64,000 nucleotides of DNA from the NCBI RefSeq assembly GCF_022026395.1, contig NZ_CP041767.1, positions 6,092,480-6,156,479 of the forward strand, read 5' to 3'. Of the stretch, positions 60,662-64,000 are shown piece after piece. Made by a program: the position numbers and the translations under genes. Each line of letters opens with the position of its first letter. Positions within the stretch are counted from its first letter, which is position 1. Source of the stretch: Brevibacillus brevis (lineage in GTDB: Bacteria; Bacillota; Bacilli; Brevibacillales; Brevibacillaceae). The notes beneath the pieces were generated by a model. The model saw nothing but the letters and a program-made list of their open reading frames with translations, ran no database searches and had not been told where the DNA came from.

Positions 60662-61416
60662 TTGGAGGCTCCCCCCTTAGGAGTTGGCATATTTCCTTTA
60701 TCACGATACAGGAAGTAGGTTTGTACAATGGTAAACAGGTTACCGTATACCCAGTACAGAGACAGCGCTGATGGCAATGTGACAGCAATCGCCAAAATCA
60801 TCAGCGGCATCATGACGATCATCATTTGCATTTGTGGATTCCCTTGTGTTGCCTGACCCATCATCTTGGACTGCAGGTACGTCGTAATCGCCGCAATGAT
60901 TGGCAAGATGTAGTACGGGTCCTTTTGTCCCAGCGTCAGCCACATAAACGTTTGCGAATTAATCTCGGTTGTACGGATAATCGCATGGTAGAACGCGATC
61001 AAAATCGGCATTTGTACCAACATTGGCAAGCATCCAGCCAACGGGTTGACACCGCTCTTCTGGAACAAAGCCATGGTTTCCGCTTGCGCTTTTTGAGGAT
61101 CATTTTTGTACTTGTCACGGATTTTTTGCATCTCCGGTTGAATCTCTTGCATTTTCTTGGAGCTCTTGATTTGCTTGACCATCAATGGAAGCACAATGAT
61201 TCGAATGATGATCGTTGCAACCAGGATACCCAGACCGTAGTTGTTTCCGAGTATCAATGCGCTCTCTTTAATTAGCCAGGACAGTGGATAGACAAAATAC
61301 TTGTCCCAAATGCCGGTTGCGTCAGGGCCAATTGGTGCTGCAGCTTGGGGGTTACAGCCCGACAAAACTAGAACCAGCATAGTCAGCATAAAAATGCTGA
61401 GTGTACGTCTACTCAA
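60658..61416 (-). CDS. yidC: Membrane protein insertase YidC (SpoIIIJ/OxaA)
   Basis: TTG 61416 follows AAAGGAGGATCACCC and gives 252 aa; the open frame to 61443 contains that ribosome site. A lipoprotein signal (FMLTMLVLVLSGC) is followed by five membrane helices (GLGILVATIIIRIIVLPLMV with the conserved Arg of the hydrophilic groove). It inserts membrane proteins and in Bacillus is needed for sigma-G activation. Operon rnpA-yidD-yidC-jag. Confidence 0.96.
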   Translation of the reverse strand: MSRRTLSIFMLTMLVLVLSGCNPQAAAPIGPDATGIWDKYFVYPLSWLIKESALILGNNYGLGILVATIIIRIIVLPLMVKQIKSSKKMQEIQPEMQKIRDKYKNDPQKAQAETMALFQKSGVNPLAGCLPMLVQMPILIAFYHAIIRTTEINSQTFMWLTLGQKDPYYILPIIAAITTYLQSKMMGQATQGNPQMQMMIVMMPLMILAIAVTLPSALSLYWVYGNLFTIVQTYFLYRDKGNMPTPKGGASK

Positions 61417-61454
61417 GGGTGATCCTCCTTTTCCCCGCTTCAATTGAGGTAATC

Positions 61455-61679
61455 TTATTTGTGCTGATCCGGGACTGGATCATACCCGCCCGGGTGGAAC
61501 GGATGGCATTTCAAGATGCGACGAAGGGCCAACCAGCCTCCCCTCCACGCTCCAAATCGGCGAATCGACTCGATTGCGTAGTGAGAACAGGTGGGCGCGA
61601 ATCTGCATGAAGGTGGTTTATACGGAGAAATCATCAGTTGGTATCCCCGAATCAACCAAACCATGATCTTCACCATCAT
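61455..61679 (-). CDS. yidD: Membrane protein insertion efficiency factor YidD
   Basis: ATG 61679 behind GAGGGTGAAACG gives 74 aa. LIRGYQLMISPYKPPSCRFA with the following PTCSHYAIESI and CHPFHPGGYDPVP are diagnostic, including three conserved cysteines. It assists YidC. The open frame to 61712 overlaps the rnpA end and lacks its own ribosome site. Confidence 0.95.
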   Translation of the reverse strand: MMVKIMVWLIRGYQLMISPYKPPSCRFAPTCSHYAIESIRRFGAWRGGWLALRRILKCHPFHPGGYDPVPDQHK

Positions 61680-61683
61680 CGTT

Positions 61684-62064
61684 TCACCCTCTTTTTCCAT
61701 CTCTTTTTCCATTATGTACGGGTGCCTGTTTGATCACTTTGGCTCGCTTCATCACATGTAACAGAGATTGCTCAATGGCTTCAAGTGTCATCGCTTCCAC
61801 ACCCGGACGGGCGATGATGACGAGATCGAGACCGACTGGAATATCAGACTCCATTCGAGCTACTGCTTCGCGTATAAGCCGCTTGACTCTATTGCGGACA
61901 ACAGCATTGCCAATTTTTTTACTGACGGAAATTCCAGCACGAAAAGCCGCTTGTCCCTCTTGCTTTGCTGAATACAAGACAAACTGCTTATTAGCAGCAG
62001 AACTTCCTCGTTGAAACACAGCTTGGAATTGCTCATTTTTTTTGAGCCGGTGTGAACGATGCAA
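61684..62064 (-). CDS. rnpA: Ribonuclease P protein component
   Basis: The 126-aa basic protein of RNase P has HRSHRLKKNEQFQAVFQRG, then AGISVSKKIGNAVVRNRVKR (the RNR motif) and LVIIARPGVEAM. TTG 62064 is preferred because TTAGGGG lies 9 bases upstream; another TTG at 62073 is too close to it. Unusually rpmH is not directly upstream: a nucleotidyltransferase gene lies between. Confidence 0.95.
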   Translation of the reverse strand: MHRSHRLKKNEQFQAVFQRGSSAANKQFVLYSAKQEGQAAFRAGISVSKKIGNAVVRNRVKRLIREAVARMESDIPVGLDLVIIARPGVEAMTLEAIEQSLLHVMKRAKVIKQAPVHNGKRDGKRG

Positions 62065-62149
62065 GGTAAACAACCCCTAACATCACAATTATAGTAGAAA
62101 ACGTAAACAGCATCTACCAGTATATCCTTGTTTCGTCCACTTTTTTCCC

Positions 62150-63121
62150 CTAACAGTCAATTTCCGCGATGATTTCTGCACTGGCATGACGTAAATGAGC
62201 GAGCAATGGCCCATCCGCTTGGAAAAAGCCCAATTTTTGAAGGGACAAGGAAAGCTCGGCAGGCAGATCCGCCCAATGATTTTCCAGCCATTCATCAGAA
62301 TCCACACTTTGATATAACCAGATCGCCTCTGAAAATAATAAAAACCCGGCCATATCAAGCTGATTTCTCTCCTGCAATCTCTGAACCTTCCTCTTTACTA
62401 ACCAATCATTTTCAGTCGCCAGTACAAACTCGATCCCCTCATTTATTGACCGTAGATGAGCCCGATAGTCCGCCAATACCATGAGTGCATCCTGTACATC
62501 CTGAATACTCCGGTATGTCTCCTGAAAAAAGCCATCCATACCGTCCGACCGTCCTGCTTTCTGAACCAACTGATACAACTGTGCATCACTCAACGAATGC
62601 CCCTGGAAGACGGCACTCATTTGCAGCGCCCCTATCCATCCTGCCCATGCAGCCAAATAAGCGGAGTAAGGAAAGCCTTCCCTTAAGGCAGCCTGCGCCT
62701 CTTCGTGGAACGAATCTACCTCCGCTTTTGCCTGTGCAAACATTTTCTCTTTTCCAGCCGGGGAATCCATATAGGCACACATGTCATTCATCCAGGAAGT
62801 GAAACGATCCTCCGGGTCTAGAATCACCTTTGCTTCCTTTAAGTAACGCCATGCCCACGGATTCTCGTATACTTCTTCATCTGTAGGAGCAGATTGAACC
62901 TGCAGCTGTATCACATGCCCTCTAAACAAACGATTTTCACAGGAAGGATCATCTTCTCCCTCCACAAAGATGTGTAAATCAAGGTCGCTGTATGCGTCCG
63001 CTTCTCCCCTCCCGACAGATCCACCAGCATAGGCACATACCAAGCTGGCTAGAGGCCATTCATCAAGAAACTCTCGCGCCAACGATACAAAAAAGTCGGT
63101 TACATCCTTACTTTGCTCCAT
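62150..63121 (-). CDS. Nucleotidyltransferase-domain protein inserted between rnpA and rpmH
   Basis: The 323-aa protein has the pol-beta-type motif AYAGGSVGRGEADAYSDLDL (GS...SDxDL) near residue 30 and HIFVEGEDD behind it, followed by a helical C-terminal region as in aminoglycoside-type or MNT-like nucleotidyltransferases. The substrate is unknown. GAGGAGG-rich sequence precedes the ATG at 63121. Base composition is similar to its neighbours. It separates rnpA from rpmH, which are adjacent in most bacteria. Confidence 0.8.
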   Translation of the reverse strand: MEQSKDVTDFFVSLAREFLDEWPLASLVCAYAGGSVGRGEADAYSDLDLHIFVEGEDDPSCENRLFRGHVIQLQVQSAPTDEEVYENPWAWRYLKEAKVILDPEDRFTSWMNDMCAYMDSPAGKEKMFAQAKAEVDSFHEEAQAALREGFPYSAYLAAWAGWIGALQMSAVFQGHSLSDAQLYQLVQKAGRSDGMDGFFQETYRSIQDVQDALMVLADYRAHLRSINEGIEFVLATENDWLVKRKVQRLQERNQLDMAGFLLFSEAIWLYQSVDSDEWLENHWADLPAELSLSLQKLGFFQADGPLLAHLRHASAEIIAEIDC

Positions 63122-63255
63122 CGGCCTCCTCCTGTCTCTTCAATAAATAGTAGGATTTTCGGTAGCTAGGTAACGATTATCCCTCAAAAGGTTTCCACAT
63201 CGGAGAGAGCCTTCCTCTTTTTATAAGAACAAAGAATTTTCAGACATATGTAGCC

Positions 63256-63285
63256 AAACAAAAAGGCCACTGAAAGTGTGGCCTA
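63256..63285 (-). terminator. rpmH terminator overlapping its stop codon
   Basis: AGGCCAC/GTGGCCT stem with a 7-base loop followed by TTTTTGTTT on minus. The stem starts in the stop codon, so rpmH is its own transcript. Confidence 0.85.
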
Positions 63286-63417
63286 AGCGGAAAGAACTTT
63301 TCTACCTCTTTGACGACGAGCAGCCAAAATTTTACGGCCATTTTTTGTGCTCATGCGCTTACGGAATCCATGATCCTTTTTGCGCTTGCGGTTGTTAGGA
63401 TTGAAAGATGGTTTCAT
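63283..63417 (-). CDS. rpmH: 50S ribosomal protein L34
   Basis: The 44-aa protein reads KPSFNPNNRKRKKDHGFRKR and then MSTKNGRKILAARRQRGRKV, the invariant L34 sequence. Smaller than most gene-calling limits. GGAGGTG lies upstream of ATG 63417. It marks the boundary of the origin region. Confidence 0.98.
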   Translation of the reverse strand: MKPSFNPNNRKRKKDHGFRKRMSTKNGRKILAARRQRGRKVLSA

Positions 63418-63541
63418 TACGTATACACCTCCGTCTTGCAAAGACATTCTTTTGCATTATAAGAACATATGCCTAAAAAGTCAAGCAACAGTGGAATTTC
63501 ATTACCAAGGCAAATATCCCCATAAAACTATTTCCCGGGTC

Positions 63542-63879
63542 TGTGGATATCATTTTATCCACAAAAACAGCTTTCGACAAGTTTATCTACAGCTTGTACA
63601 CAAAATATAGGGATGTGAATATGTGGCGAGTACCAGAAGTTGTGTTTGTGGATAAGTATGAAAAAACCATTGATACCACGCTTTATATCTGTTATTATGT
63701 TTTTGTTTTGAAGCGTGAATAACTCCGATACGTGAATCGGTTTTTCCACAGGGTGTGGATAAGTTTGTGGACAGATTCTTTCCTATGTGTATGTCGTTAC
63801 TCACAGGATTGAGGATAACCGTCTGCTTTTTTTCACTTCTACGAGCGGAATCCCTATATTTCGACTTTTTTTATCCACA
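63542..63879. other. oriC: Origin-of-replication DnaA-box array (rpmH-dnaA intergenic)
   Basis: Exact DnaA boxes TTATCCACA/TGTGGATAA lie at 63555-63563, 63647-63655, 63754-63762 and 63871-63879. One-mismatch boxes are at 63542-63550, 63583-63591 and 63742-63750. The array lies between rpmH and the expected dnaA beyond the window. A TTGACA at about 63899 could belong to the dnaA promoter. The AT-rich unwinding region was not identified and may lie outside. Confidence 0.85.
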
Positions 63880-64000
63880 GTCGTTACATACGGCTGTGTT
63901 GACAATTAAGTCACAACATAGCAGGTTTTTGCACTTTTTCTCGATCATGATGGATCGGTCTTCATCAATTTTTCGGATGGCCCAAAGGGAGGGATTCTGG

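Noticed and set aside
63530..63543. ATTTCCCGGG resembling a Noc-binding half site near the origin
   Set aside because: The second half of the 14-bp palindrome is not preserved.
1..64000. CRISPR arrays, rRNA and tRNA genes
   Set aside because: No spaced direct-repeat array, no rRNA sequence and no cloverleaf-type tRNA sequence was seen on either strand by eye.

Overview
The window reads as the replication-origin-proximal region of a Brevibacillus-like member of the Bacillales. The evidence is gene order and protein character: rpmH, rnpA, yidD, yidC, jag, mnmE, mnmG, rsmG, noc, soj, spo0J, yyaC, ychF, rpsF-ssb-rpsR, yybS, gdpP, rplI, dnaB, purA and walRKHIJ-htrA-rlmH follow each other on the minus strand, all pointing away from a DnaA-box-rich origin at the right edge (63.5-63.9 kb). 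The genus is an inference from protein and codon character; no search was run.

Layout. 0-10.7 kb: accessory metabolic and regulatory genes (cysJI, an LCM-type methyltransferase, a broken S-layer-homology gene, a large double-kinase hybrid sensor convergent with a SARP-type response regulator, and an HxlR regulator divergent from an MDR oxidoreductase). 10.7-21.8 kb: a mosaic accessory island ending exactly at the 3' end of rlmH. It holds a truncated uracil-DNA glycosylase, small orphan genes including one DUF4303 gene, an iron-siderophore module with a Fur box, an AHSA1-family protein, transposase debris, an HD-domain/TetR pair, a truncated DUF2306 gene, an AT-rich membrane protein and an intact IS256-family element. 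21.8-63.4 kb: conserved core. 63.5-64 kb: origin-type DnaA boxes; dnaA itself should lie just beyond the right edge.

Main discovery candidate. The last codons of rlmH (Gly-Glu-Pro-Tyr-His-Lys-stop) carry the kind of sequence used as attachment site by staphylococcal cassette chromosome (SCC) elements. This 16-bp core recurs in the same orientation at 16.64 and 13.27 kb (identical), at 19.01 kb (two mismatches), and in diverged form at 12.57 and 10.76 kb, each time still encoding the rlmH tail or its relic. The island therefore looks like a tandem stack of SCC-like cassettes at the canonical rlmH site in a non-staphylococcal host. No ccr recombinase gene is visible. An IS256-family element with an 8-bp target duplication sits directly behind the rlmH stop codon.

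Other notable points: a 207-bp nested inverted-repeat locus between rlmH and htrA; DnaA-box clusters at 44.6-45.2 and 59.6-60.0 kb, away from the origin; parS sites inside spo0J and next to noc; a nucleotidyltransferase gene wedged between rnpA and rpmH; a secreted-type oligoendopeptidase F; and a 28-codon YjcZ-type sporulation gene.
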